From IMG/VR virus record IMGVR_UViG_3300042863_001369, positions 1-44,476 of that record: 44,476 nt of DNA; one strand, 5' to 3'. Under the pieces are notes generated by a model that did no database searches, was not told where the DNA came from, and saw only the letters and a program-made list of their open reading frames with translations. Shown here piece by piece: positions 35,617 to 44,476 of this stretch. Origin of the DNA: a virus. Position 1 is the first letter of the stretch. Each line of letters opens with the position of its first letter. Both the position numbers and the translations under genes were made by a program.

Positions 35617-35841
35617 TTATCCGTTTAATAATTGTTTTATTCCGTTAGAGGTTTCAACCCTAACTCTTCTGTTGGCAGTTGTTTGATGACCCGCTCTCTC
35701 AATAAGACCATCTCTTTCTCTTACAGTATAACAATCGCCAGTGTCTAAATCACAAACTTGTTTAGTTCCGTCACCGTTATCTTCTTGTGAAAATCTAGTT
35801 GATTTGCCAAGATAGTTATCTAATGCTGTTTTAATATCCAT
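35617..35841 (-). CDS. Small phage protein of unknown function
   Basis: A 74-residue hydrophilic protein starting MDIKTALDNYLGKSTRF. It has two cysteines in QVCDLDTGDCYTVRERDG, a compact hairpin-like segment, and the C-terminal GHQTTANRRVRVETSNGI. I do not recognise a family. It is 31 bp after the giant hub-like gene and 4 bp before the Pro-rich gene, in the same direction. A TATTTATA element lies 21 nt upstream of the ATG. Confidence 0.6.
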   Translation of the reverse strand: MDIKTALDNYLGKSTRFSQEDNGDGTKQVCDLDTGDCYTVRERDGLIERAGHQTTANRRVRVETSNGIKQLLNG

Positions 35842-35872
35842 AATAATGTTTCTATATAAATATACGATTAGT

Positions 35873-38800
35873 TTATAAAGTGAATGGTGGTGATGTTACA
35901 CTACCATTTATTGGTTTACCAAAGTTTGATGAAGTTGTATCAGTAACCACATAATCTTCTGAAGTATATCTAACCTCAAGTTGGAATGCTCCTACACTAT
36001 TCAATTCAATAACATTTGTGTATTTCGTATCTGTATTATTGGTTATTTTAATATTTTGTTTATCCACGCTAGGTATTGAATATACCTCAGCGCCTCCCTT
36101 AGAAATTAGTCCTTTACAAGTAAATTGATATGTAATGTATCCTCCAGTTGGTTTTTTAATATTGTAGTAATCATCACCATTAAAATTTGGTAGATTTTCC
36201 CCATATGTTTCGGAAACTTTAAATAATGCTCCTGGTTGTGTTTGTGTTGTTGAGGATATTGGTCTAAATGCAAAATTAAACGATTGCGATACATTTTGAG
36301 GATTTTTAACTTTATCCGTAGGAACTGCGGTAACTGTAAATTTAATATTAGCAATTTGACCCTCTTTAATAGGAGCTGTTTGGAATTGAGGTATTGGGTT
36401 ATTAACTAACATACCCTCAACATTATTATAAGTCATGGTGAATACATTACCCGAAACATAATTAGAAACTGTTGTTGTTACCGTTCTATTTAATGTTTGC
36501 GTTGTAGTATTGTTAACAACAGAATTATCGTAAACAGAAATAATCATTGTAACATTTTGCTCTAATGTCCATGTATTTAATGCCGCTGCTTGTGGATTAA
36601 CAGAAACCGTTAATTGTTGTGTAACCCCACCTGTCGATGTTTGTGTTTGACCGTCTAAAGTAACGGGTCCTGTTTGTTGTGGTTGTGTGTTTGAGTTATT
36701 TGGATTACTTGGAACAGGTGTAACTTGAGCTGGGTTATATGTGAAGTTAACCACACTTGCACTATCTCCATGAGTACCTAATACAATTATAGAATTGTTT
36801 TGAGCCACCGTTGTATTACTATACGGAACAATAACACTGATATTAAATGAGTTGTTTATTGTAATACCTGTAGTTGTTGTTACACCATTTATTGTTGCAC
36901 CAATAACTTGGTCTAAATCTTTACCAATTATTGATACTATTGTACCACTAATACCCGATAACGGTGAGAACGAAGTTATTGTAGGCGGCACACAAATCAC
37001 AGGTATTATAGTTGTATTTAAATTGTTTGGTGTTGTCGTAATCCCTGCATATGTGTTTTCAATTTTTTCTTTTTGTTTCTTATCTTCTTTTCTTGCTTGA
37101 GTTATTGAATCAACATTCAGACCAACACTACCCGCAGATTTAAAACCTTCAGCAACTTTTGTTTGAAGAGTATTAAATTCACTAAGGTGACTATCATAAT
37201 AACTTTCTGATGTGGTTTCATAAGTTCCATCCCAATAACAAGCATAGTATTTATCTATTGCAATACCAGTACCTGATTGTCCACCAAAAACTCTTTCAAC
37301 ATTATTCGATAATCTTGATATCATAAAATCTAAGAATGTATCAACATTTTCAAAGTTTGCAATTGGTAATGATAATTGCTTGTTTGCCGGTGTGTTTATA
37401 TTCACACAAGAATAAGTTTTAGAAATAAAATAACTATTTCCCTGACCATAATCATTTGTTAATGGTAAATTAACAAAATTATTATTATATCCGTAAAATT
37501 GCTTTCCTTGAAATGTTTGAATATAACAAATGATGTAGATTAAAACTTGTAAGTTGTCGTTTGTGGTTTTGCTCTTTATTTTGTTCGCAAATTCCCCTGA
37601 ACTTAATGGAGATGGTGTTGATTTTTTAGCATCACCCCAATACACGAAAGCTGAGTTAAGTTTTTCACTGCAGGAGTTTTCCGCCGCAGGTGTACTATCA
37701 CCTGTTTGACTAACAAGTTTTGCACTACCAGCATCCGTAACTGGTTTGATATCTACCTCAGTTTTCTTACTCTTAATAATCGCCTCAATCTTACTTAATA
37801 GATTTTTATTTATACTTTGTAAATAATTTTCAATTGCAGGCAAATCATATATTCCTTGTCTTGTACCTGTAAATGTTGTTTTGAAAGAACCTTGCGAAAT
37901 CGCGTGATTTACTTGAGTTATCAAATACGGTCCATTAAACATTGGAACATGTCGTAAGTTAAAATACATTGTTGGTTGCAACAAAGCATTACCTAAACAT
38001 TCTACTTGACATTGATAACTTCTTTGTTTGTATAAGTTATATAAACTGATGTTTTGAGTCGCAACATTTCTACCATTTGCTTGGTCAACCATGTTCAATT
38101 GAGTTTGAAGTGATTCAGATGTTGCTTTACCACTATCCATGGAAACATTCAAAGAATAGAATATATTTTGGTTTCTAATTCCAACATCGACATTAAATCC
38201 GACACATTTATTAGATATCGCCCAATCTTTTTTATTTACTTGGTTCTCTATCAAAGGATTATCCGACGCTCTTCTCAATTCAAATGCATCATCCCTAAAT
38301 CTTGAATTACCTTTTGGCAAATCCAAGTGGCTTGATGGTTGTCCTGCATAGAAACAAATCATTTTTGGACCAGAGTTTCTATAATCCACATTCAAAAATG
38401 TACCCCACATATTATCAGCAAAATCTAAATTTCCTTCAGGTTGAGGGATTGTTGTCCCATCAACATCTTGTATATTATAGAAATTGACATATGCCGGTAA
38501 TGGCATTACATTGAATTTATTTTCAATTAACAACCCACTCATAAATGTGAATACACTCATCTCCATGTTTAAACTGTTTTCACTAAACATGTCTTTTAAG
38601 TCAAAAATATCTACAATGATAGTATCCCCAATATTTCTTGAAGCTCTATCTAAAAACATAACATCTTCAAATAATGTTTTTGATACATAATCTGAACCGG
38701 CAATCCACTTATCATTTAAAGCTTTAAACACTTCATAATTTTCTACTTTACTTTGTTGTCCATCAATCACACTCTGAATTACTCTTTCAGGTAATTCTTG

Positions 38801-41800
38801 TTGGTTTGGTAATGCAACTCTGACATTATTTAATACTTGGTTCAGAATGTTATTTTGGAACACATCGGTCGTTCCCAAATATGTTTGCAATCTATTCTTG
38901 AACACATCATTTGATAAATTTGGTGTATACAATTTTTGAGTGGCATACATTTTAATTATTGGAGATAATAAAACAACATTATTTTCTGTGAACTCAATAT
39001 TATTATCAATGAAGAAATCGGTGATATAGGAACCATTATCATCGTAAACCAAATTCGGTATTGTTGAAAACCCTACTTGGGTTTCCAAAGCTAACCAAGC
39101 GGCGGCGTTTTGAGCTTTAGATGTTCCTAAACTAATTGAACCTGAACTAGATGGTAAACTATTTTTAACATACGGATTGAAAACAATCGGGTCCGTTATT
39201 GGGTAAGGATTGTTTCCTTGCGCCAAATAAGATGCGAATGTTCTTCTTCTGTATCCAGATGGGTTACCATATTTAAGAATAACATCATATTCCATGAAAG
39301 CCTTAATAGTACTGGAAAATAATACAAGTTGTTTTTCACCAATAGTATTAAAGTATTGACCCGTAGTTAGTGTACTATTTTGCGGTTCAATTTCCATCAT
39401 ATTTGTAAATAAATTTTGGAAATTCTTAAATAGAGCATTTGGGTCAACAGGTGATTGACCAATCTGAAGATTTGGTTGAACACCCAAATCAATATCAGCA
39501 ACAGATTTAGAAAAGTTTAAAAACTCTTGTTCAAACTTATCTAATACACTTTTATCAAATACCGAAAATATTTCTTCAATCTTTGAATAATCACCATCTA
39601 TTAATAAGTTGAACGGTGATTGTTTTGTTGTGCCCGTTTGTATTTTATTAACATAAGCATCGGGTTGTGGTTTAGCAATTTGTGAATTATTGAAATAACC
39701 AAAATTTGGTGATGACCAAAGTAATCTTACAGAACCATTATAGATTGATGGATTATCAATAAAAGGACATTTTGGCTCATTTGCAACCAAACACTCAGAA
39801 TTAACTTGGTTAATTGATGAACCAAACGATGGTACCACATAATATTTTAAACTATTAGTATTGTTAGAGGGGTTACAAATCGCACCGTCCGTTATTGGTG
39901 GTCCAATAACACTTGGTAAAATCACAGACCATGTTTGTATTTTTGAGTAACTTATTGGTGTTGTAATCGGAAACGCAATTGTTTGTGCATTTATATTTGA
40001 ATCTGTAAAGTTGAATACTTTAACACCATTATCAATACTTGTTTGAATTTCGGCATCAGTATAATTTACATATAAATCATATCCATTATAAAAAACATTG
40101 AAATCGTTAATCACTTTTGGGTAGAACCCTGTTTGAAGTGAAGTTATATTGTTGGATACATTTTGTAGTGTAATTTTATTTTCACCGTCAAACTTGAATG
40201 TGTATGTTTTTGTATCTGAACTTGTAATTGGGTCAAAATTTGTTTTGAATGCAAAATCTTTCCAACAGGTGTCTAATATGTCAACATTACTTGTTTTATA
40301 GGTTTTATATCTATACCATATTGAACCCATTTTTAAAACCCAAGCATACGGCATTTTATGGATAGCACCATACTTTTTAAAGCATGACGCAATGTAATCT
40401 AAGTCACTTGACGCCCCTAAAGTTTTATATTTTTCTTTTAACGATGCTAAAGGTAAAGAATTAATAAAAAGGTAAGCAGCTTGAGTATAGGGATATGGGT
40501 CTTTTTTTCTCCATTGGTAAACACCATTTTGAATCGCGTTTACAAAATATGGCGTGTTTAACATTGATGTTGTTGTTTCAACACTAATATTTTTACTTGG
40601 TGATAAATAATTTACATATCCTTCAGTTGGTACAAAGAAATCAGGGTCTTTTCTAGTATCATAAAACACAGATAAATTAGTTACCGCAACTTGATTTGCC
40701 GGGTTTGAAACTTTTAGATATGAAAAATTTGTAACAGGTCTATTTGTTGAGTAGTCGTAAACACTGTTGAAATTAGAAATAACATCCCTATCTTCAAAAA
40801 CAGTCAAAACTTTGTTCGTGTTATAAACCGCATTTTTTGCATTATCAACACTATTTGCCATGTGTGTTGACACCCATGTTGGGTCTGTAAATGGATATGT
40901 ATCAATAACCAATGGTTCATTATTTGCGCCTTTAACCAACTGTAATAAACCTTCAGTTTTTGTATTAGTTTGAGGCTCTTTACCTAAATCAGTCAAACTT
41001 AATATGTTAAATGAGTTTTCCGTTAAGTTTTTAATATACGGTGTTACAAAGAAATCTCTTATATAATCTTGATACGCTCTACCTGTTCCTTGGTTTGAAA
41101 TTGTTTTTAGAAACGTAGGATAGTTTTGTGCTGTTATATTATAATTTTTTAATTTAAGGGTAAGGTATGGTGAACTAACACCTAAACCAGTAACAATGTT
41201 ATTTGTTTCGGCACTTACTATTAACTTGGTAAGTTGTTCTAACTGATTATTATTTGCTCGGACGAATCCAGAATAATTTGAACTCAAGAATTGTCTCTCC
41301 CAAATCTCATAGAAAAATTTAATTTCCTCTTTATTAACATATGCAATACCTTCGGAAGGGTATTCTATCGCATTAACATTTATAATGTTTGTAGTGTTTT
41401 GACTATCAATAGGTGGTTGAACAACTGGTTGGGCAAATTTTTGAGCTAATCCCTTCATATACTCTTCAACAAATTCCACTTCAGGCCATTTTTCAAATGA
41501 AAACCCTTTTGTTAAATTCACTACAGATGGGTCGGCAATATATTTTAATTGAAACCTTCCTTTTTTGTCTTCAGGTGTTTCAACAAAAAATTGAGGCCAT
41601 GGGTATACAGGTATTTGACCATTAACCAATCCTTGATTTGAGTCCTGAGCAGTCGGGCTAATTTTTGTATCATCCAAAGTATCGGTTCCTTTTGCCGAGG
41701 ATGGATTATTTAGTATCGCGTTTTTTCTTACTGGGTCATACCTTACGTTCCACGCATTAGTATGTACCTCATCCAATAATCGAATAAATCCTTCTGCAGA

Positions 41801-43543
41801 CGCCATAATAACCGCACAAATGTTTCTGACAGTTGGTTTAAATCCAATACCCGTTGATGAACTTTCAATTTTTCTAGCCAAATCTGTAGTGATAGCGGTT
41901 TCGTATTCCGAAAGTTTTCTATTTGCTTCCGTTTCCATTGCTGACAAAAGATTTTGGAAATTAGAAAAAATAAATAATGGTGGTACCACTTTATCTCCTA
42001 ATGTATTTTCAAATCTTTTATCCGCAGTATCTTTTTCCAAATTTGATTTAATTTGTCCTACCAACAATTCTTGGGTTTTCAAAATATCATTCTCTGTTGG
42101 AGCAAAAATTCCATACAAAGAAGTTGTTGTTTTAACCAAATCGATATCTGTTAACGCAACTTGTTTTACAAAAGTATTATAGGTTATACTATTTTTTATG
42201 GGTGTTTTACTATTAACCCCTAATGTTTTGTTTTCCGCTAAAGAATTTCTGAACTGAATTGTATAACCACTTAATTGACTAATTGCCTCTTGTTTTATTG
42301 TAGGATTGTCTATAATTTCTTTTTTAAAAATATAACACTCTTGACCCGTACCTTGTAATATTATTGGTTTAGGGTTTATATAAGTATTGAACCAAGATTT
42401 ATTACCTCCGTATATTGTATTAAAATAGTTGGTAAGGTTTTCCTTATATGTTCTAATATTAGTTAAGGGTTCTACAATAACAGGTGGGTATGATTCTTGA
42501 ATTGTTTGTTCAAAACGAAGTAATTTATTCATCAATTGAGCTAAAGTCAATTCCGGAAAGTCAGGACTTACTAATCCTTTTGCTTTATATTCACTATAAA
42601 CTTCTGAAATTTTTTGATACCCTTTTTCACTAACAACTTCACTATTAATATTATCTGATGTTATATTTGATTGTTTAGATGTTACATTATCTACCGAATT
42701 AAGTTGGGTTTGTGTTGTTGCATTTCCAGCACCTTCAGGTGAAGTAACTGATTTTGAAACACTAAATGTTTTACTATACATATGTGGTGTTGCAAACAAA
42801 CTACCCATTGATATTTCATTAAGAATGTTGAATTTATACCCAACAAACTCCAATTCAATTCGATAGTTTCCACTGAAACTATTAAAACTGGCATTGAAAG
42901 TTTTTAAATTTAATTGATATCTTATAGCTTGTCCGTAATATCCTTTAAGAGTTAAGTAAAATGGGCAATAAGGTAAGTTAAAAAAAGCAGAGTAAGGTGA
43001 GTCGTTTCCAAGTTGGAAAAGTGCTCTTCCTTGAATATCTTCCAAAGATATACTTACACTTGGAACAAAAGATGTATTAGTTTTTACATTTATACTTGTC
43101 ATACCCAATAAACCATTATCTGTGGCCTTTCCTCCCGGGTCAGTCAAAGTAGTTTTAACATATGGTTTTGTACCATCTTTTGGGTCAATAATTTCAAATT
43201 GTTGTTGATTATCACCTAAACCATTTACAGCACCTTTACCGGTCAACTCATCATAATATCCTGTAGTTAAATTACTTTTTTCCGTTGGTCTTAAAAAATT
43301 CATTTTAGCAACAGAAATAGTTCTGATTCTATCTTCAGGACTTCCTCCCACAGATAGTTTTGTTCTTGGGACCACTTCAGCCTCCAAATTGGCAAACATG
43401 ACCAAATTTTCATGGTCAACCAATCTTTCTTTTACATTTTTTAAAGCATCAATAGTTTTGTTCGGGTCAACTAAAATAATATTGTTGTAATCGAACTCCA
43501 CATATATATGCCCACTTTTGTCACCTTGTACACTACCTGCCAT
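35873..43543 (-). CDS. Giant baseplate hub-like protein with IPT/TIG and Ig-like C-terminal domains
   Basis: A 2556-residue protein, the largest in the window. Residues about 150-245 (SINVKTNTSFVPSVSISLED, then FNLPYCPFYLTLKGYYG and YRIELEFVGYKFNIL) look like a tail-tube/hub barrel domain. Residues about 1660-1895 (SVFTFMSGLLIENKFNVMPL, later VPMFNGPYLITQVNHAIS and FKTTFTGTRQG) resemble the hub domains of gp27/gpD/VgrG-type proteins. Residues about 1955-2135 form a separate Cys-containing domain of unknown fold that could be enzymatic. Residues about 2184-2270 are an IPT/TIG Ig-like domain (PTITSFSPLSGISGTIVSI, GATINGVTT). A further Ig-like region ends the protein. The start overlaps the gp53-like gene by 11 bp. 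A central baseplate role is inferred; T4 gp27 is only 391 residues, so this would be a very enlarged version. Confidence 0.65.
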   Translation of the reverse strand: MAGSVQGDKSGHIYVEFDYNNIILVDPNKTIDALKNVKERLVDHENLVMFANLEAEVVPRTKLSVGGSPEDRIRTISVAKMNFLRPTEKSNLTTGYYDELTGKGAVNGLGDNQQQFEIIDPKDGTKPYVKTTLTDPGGKATDNGLLGMTSINVKTNTSFVPSVSISLEDIQGRALFQLGNDSPYSAFFNLPYCPFYLTLKGYYGQAIRYQLNLKTFNASFNSFSGNYRIELEFVGYKFNILNEISMGSLFATPHMYSKTFSVSKSVTSPEGAGNATTQTQLNSVDNVTSKQSNITSDNINSEVVSEKGYQKISEVYSEYKAKGLVSPDFPELTLAQLMNKLLRFEQTIQESYPPVIVEPLTNIRTYKENLTNYFNTIYGGNKSWFNTYINPKPIILQGTGQECYIFKKEIIDNPTIKQEAISQLSGYTIQFRNSLAENKTLGVNSKTPIKNSITYNTFVKQVALTDIDLVKTTTSLYGIFAPTENDILKTQELLVGQIKSNLEKDTADKRFENTLGDKVVPPLFIFSNFQNLLSAMETEANRKLSEYETAITTDLARKIESSSTGIGFKPTVRNICAVIMASAEGFIRLLDEVHTNAWNVRYDPVRKNAILNNPSSAKGTDTLDDTKISPTAQDSNQGLVNGQIPVYPWPQFFVETPEDKKGRFQLKYIADPSVVNLTKGFSFEKWPEVEFVEEYMKGLAQKFAQPVVQPPIDSQNTTNIINVNAIEYPSEGIAYVNKEEIKFFYEIWERQFLSSNYSGFVRANNNQLEQLTKLIVSAETNNIVTGLGVSSPYLTLKLKNYNITAQNYPTFLKTISNQGTGRAYQDYIRDFFVTPYIKNLTENSFNILSLTDLGKEPQTNTKTEGLLQLVKGANNEPLVIDTYPFTDPTWVSTHMANSVDNAKNAVYNTNKVLTVFEDRDVISNFNSVYDYSTNRPVTNFSYLKVSNPANQVAVTNLSVFYDTRKDPDFFVPTEGYVNYLSPSKNISVETTTSMLNTPYFVNAIQNGVYQWRKKDPYPYTQAAYLFINSLPLASLKEKYKTLGASSDLDYIASCFKKYGAIHKMPYAWVLKMGSIWYRYKTYKTSNVDILDTCWKDFAFKTNFDPITSSDTKTYTFKFDGENKITLQNVSNNITSLQTGFYPKVINDFNVFYNGYDLYVNYTDAEIQTSIDNGVKVFNFTDSNINAQTIAFPITTPISYSKIQTWSVILPSVIGPPITDGAICNPSNNTNSLKYYVVPSFGSSINQVNSECLVANEPKCPFIDNPSIYNGSVRLLWSSPNFGYFNNSQIAKPQPDAYVNKIQTGTTKQSPFNLLIDGDYSKIEEIFSVFDKSVLDKFEQEFLNFSKSVADIDLGVQPNLQIGQSPVDPNALFKNFQNLFTNMMEIEPQNSTLTTGQYFNTIGEKQLVLFSSTIKAFMEYDVILKYGNPSGYRRRTFASYLAQGNNPYPITDPIVFNPYVKNSLPSSSGSISLGTSKAQNAAAWLALETQVGFSTIPNLVYDDNGSYITDFFIDNNIEFTENNVVLLSPIIKMYATQKLYTPNLSNDVFKNRLQTYLGTTDVFQNNILNQVLNNVRVALPNQQELPERVIQSVIDGQQSKVENYEVFKALNDKWIAGSDYVSKTLFEDVMFLDRASRNIGDTIIVDIFDLKDMFSENSLNMEMSVFTFMSGLLIENKFNVMPLPAYVNFYNIQDVDGTTIPQPEGNLDFADNMWGTFLNVDYRNSGPKMICFYAGQPSSHLDLPKGNSRFRDDAFELRRASDNPLIENQVNKKDWAISNKCVGFNVDVGIRNQNIFYSLNVSMDSGKATSESLQTQLNMVDQANGRNVATQNISLYNLYKQRSYQCQVECLGNALLQPTMYFNLRHVPMFNGPYLITQVNHAISQGSFKTTFTGTRQGIYDLPAIENYLQSINKNLLSKIEAIIKSKKTEVDIKPVTDAGSAKLVSQTGDSTPAAENSCSEKLNSAFVYWGDAKKSTPSPLSSGEFANKIKSKTTNDNLQVLIYIICYIQTFQGKQFYGYNNNFVNLPLTNDYGQGNSYFISKTYSCVNINTPANKQLSLPIANFENVDTFLDFMISRLSNNVERVFGGQSGTGIAIDKYYACYWDGTYETTSESYYDSHLSEFNTLQTKVAEGFKSAGSVGLNVDSITQARKEDKKQKEKIENTYAGITTTPNNLNTTIIPVICVPPTITSFSPLSGISGTIVSIIGKDLDQVIGATINGVTTTTGITINNSFNISVIVPYSNTTVAQNNSIIVLGTHGDSASVVNFTYNPAQVTPVPSNPNNSNTQPQQTGPVTLDGQTQTSTGGVTQQLTVSVNPQAAALNTWTLEQNVTMIISVYDNSVVNNTTTQTLNRTVTTTVSNYVSGNVFTMTYNNVEGMLVNNPIPQFQTAPIKEGQIANIKFTVTAVPTDKVKNPQNVSQSFNFAFRPISSTTQTQPGALFKVSETYGENLPNFNGDDYYNIKKPTGGYITYQFTCKGLISKGGAEVYSIPSVDKQNIKITNNTDTKYTNVIELNSVGAFQLEVRYTSEDYVVTDTTSSNFGKPINGSVTSPPFTL

Positions 43544-43856
43544 AATAATAAAAATAATTAGCTAACTCCGCTTTATAATCCTGTAAAGAAGGTAGGAGAG
43601 GAAAAGGAATAATCAATACCGCACCATCATAAATATAATTTTCTAAACCACCAAATTGAGGATTAGCTTGTAAAATCAACCATCCAAAATATGGTGAGTT
43701 ATAGAACTCTTGAGATATAATATCTAACCTACTTCTACCAACTTTATATACATATGTTTGGTCAGTGGTTTTTTGAGGTATTTGCACAAAAGGAACAACG
43801 GTTTGTTCACCATTGATTAAGAATTCACTGTATCTGTTCCAATATTGATATCCCAT
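43533..43856 (-). CDS. Baseplate protein, T4 gp53/LysM-like
   Basis: A 107-residue protein. The core YVYKVGRSRLDIISQEFYNS, then YFGWLILQANPQ and DGAVLIIPFP, has the layout of a LysM-like module: a strand, an R-x-D-x-I-S helix, a YxxPYFGWLI helix, and a final strand ending in P. Small phage proteins of this kind (gp53 in T4, LysM/gpX in others) join the tube or hub to the wedges. Its ATG overlaps the upstream stop by one base (TAATG), and its end overlaps the giant hub-like gene by 11 bp. This order supports a baseplate role. Confidence 0.7.
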   Translation of the reverse strand: MGYQYWNRYSEFLINGEQTVVPFVQIPQKTTDQTYVYKVGRSRLDIISQEFYNSPYFGWLILQANPQFGGLENYIYDGAVLIIPFPLLPSLQDYKAELANYFYYYGR

Positions 43857-44476
43857 TAGTTAAGTTTCGCTTTTGATATAAATACATTTGCAGGACTTTC
43901 GTCATTCCATGTTTTATTATTTGTGTTTTGGTTACCTGTCGCACCCAATCCTTTTATCAATGATTGTTGAGCATCTGTATTTGCATTCTCTGTTGTATAA
44001 GTAAATGTTCTTTTCTTTTTAAGACTAAATGGCGTATATTTTAAGAAATCTTTTAATCTATTTTTTTCCATATCCTCAATAAACGCTTTAGTAATTGTGT
44101 TTTCTTCTTCAAAAACAGATTTAACACTTACTTGATTAGGTGAACCTACTAACCAATACTCATCAAACGCATTACTAATAGCATTACCATCACCTTTTGT
44201 TAAAGCGGTATTATTAAGTATATTACCAATTAACGCATTTTTAAATGATTCATATTTTTTACTATCGGTAACATCATTAGAAACAATCATATAAACTCTT
44301 CTAAAAACATAACCATTAGTATTACTATCAAATAATGAATTAGTACTAAATGGTGTGAATACTTGTTCTGTTGGGAACTTATAATTTGGTTCAAAAACTA
44401 ATTTACCTGTATACGATTTAGCGTTGTATGTAAAAGTATTTGCACTCCATACAACAGTATTAAATTCAGTGATACC
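43856..44476 (-). CDS. Virion/tail protein of unknown function (partial, N-terminus outside window)
   Basis: The reading frame is open from the stop at 43856 to the window edge, so the ATG at 44290 is internal and the true start lies beyond base 44476. The visible 205 residues begin ITEFNTVVWSANTFTYNAKS and read through VFRRVYMIVSNDVTDSKKYE without a break. The later part is hydrophilic and helical (ENTITKAFIEDMEKNRLKDFLKY) and ends with SPANVFISKAKLN. No known domain is recognised. It is translationally coupled to the gp53/LysM-like gene by a one-base overlap. Structural role inferred. Confidence 0.6.
   Translation of the reverse strand, partial: GITEFNTVVWSANTFTYNAKSYTGKLVFEPNYKFPTEQVFTPFSTNSLFDSNTNGYVFRRVYMIVSNDVTDSKKYESFKNALIGNILNNTALTKGDGNAISNAFDEYWLVGSPNQVSVKSVFEEENTITKAFIEDMEKNRLKDFLKYTPFSLKKKRTFTYTTENANTDAQQSLIKGLGATGNQNTNNKTWNDESPANVFISKAKLN

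Noticed and set aside
43856-44290. A complete 144-residue protein starting at 44290
   Set aside because: The frame is open without a stop from 44290 to the window edge at 44476, so the ATG is most likely internal to a longer gene.

Overview
This window looks like part of a T4-like contractile-tailed phage (myovirus) that infects a member of the Bacteroidetes/Flavobacteriia. The phage assignment rests on recognisable T4-type proteins: gp6- and gp25-like baseplate wedge proteins, a gp53/LysM-like baseplate protein, a UvsX-type recombinase, a gp32-type ssDNA-binding protein, a DnaB/gp41-type helicase and an RNase H/FEN-type exonuclease. The host assignment rests on four things: a canonical Bacteroidetes promoter (TTTG-N20-TAnnTTTG) in front of the gp32 gene, a DUF5522-type protein, a tail protein built of SprB-like repeats as in flavobacterial gliding adhesins, and low G+C with little Shine-Dalgarno signal. 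No tRNA, CRISPR array, insertion sequence or integrase was seen. The largest gap between genes is about 200 bp.

Layout. Nearly everything is on the minus strand, so the genes read from right to left. 44476-35617 is a structural block: a truncated protein at the window edge, a gp53/LysM-like baseplate protein, a giant 2556-residue hub-like protein with a C-terminal IPT/TIG domain, and a small protein. A 219-residue Pro-rich/coiled-coil protein follows and ends at a strong intrinsic terminator (about 34905-34932). Directly behind that terminator the gp32 promoter starts the replication block 34836-28122: gp32, uvsX, 5'-3' exonuclease, a 150-residue unknown, helicase, and an adenosylcobalamin-dependent (class II) ribonucleotide reductase. 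A DUF5522 gene overlaps the reductase gene and the gp25 gene, linking this block to a second baseplate/tail block 27930-13137: gp25, gp6, a 1614-residue protein with membrane-like helices, and several proteins of unknown function, one with a PKD domain. The fibre/adhesin block 13134-3376 follows: an SprB-repeat protein, a small protein, a mucin-like PT-rich protein, and a 2030-residue collagen-like fibre of which about 1,100 residues are Gly-Ser-Ser/Gly-Thr-Ser triplets.

The left end holds the most unusual content. The only plus-strand gene (901-3177) encodes a two-domain glycosyltransferase. Its N-terminal half is a GT4 enzyme. Its C-terminal half matches the bacterial autotransporter heptosyltransferase (BAHT; TibC/Aah) family, including the four-cysteine iron-finger. 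It converges on the Ser/Thr-rich collagen-like fibre across a shared bidirectional terminator, and diverges from a truncated methyltransferase-glycosyltransferase gene through a 68-bp region carrying a perfect 11-bp inverted repeat. BAHT enzymes O-glycosylate Ser-rich repeats of surface adhesins. I therefore propose that this is a phage-encoded O-glycosylation system for the phage's own repetitive fibres. That link is inference; the enzyme families and the substrate-like repeats can be seen directly.
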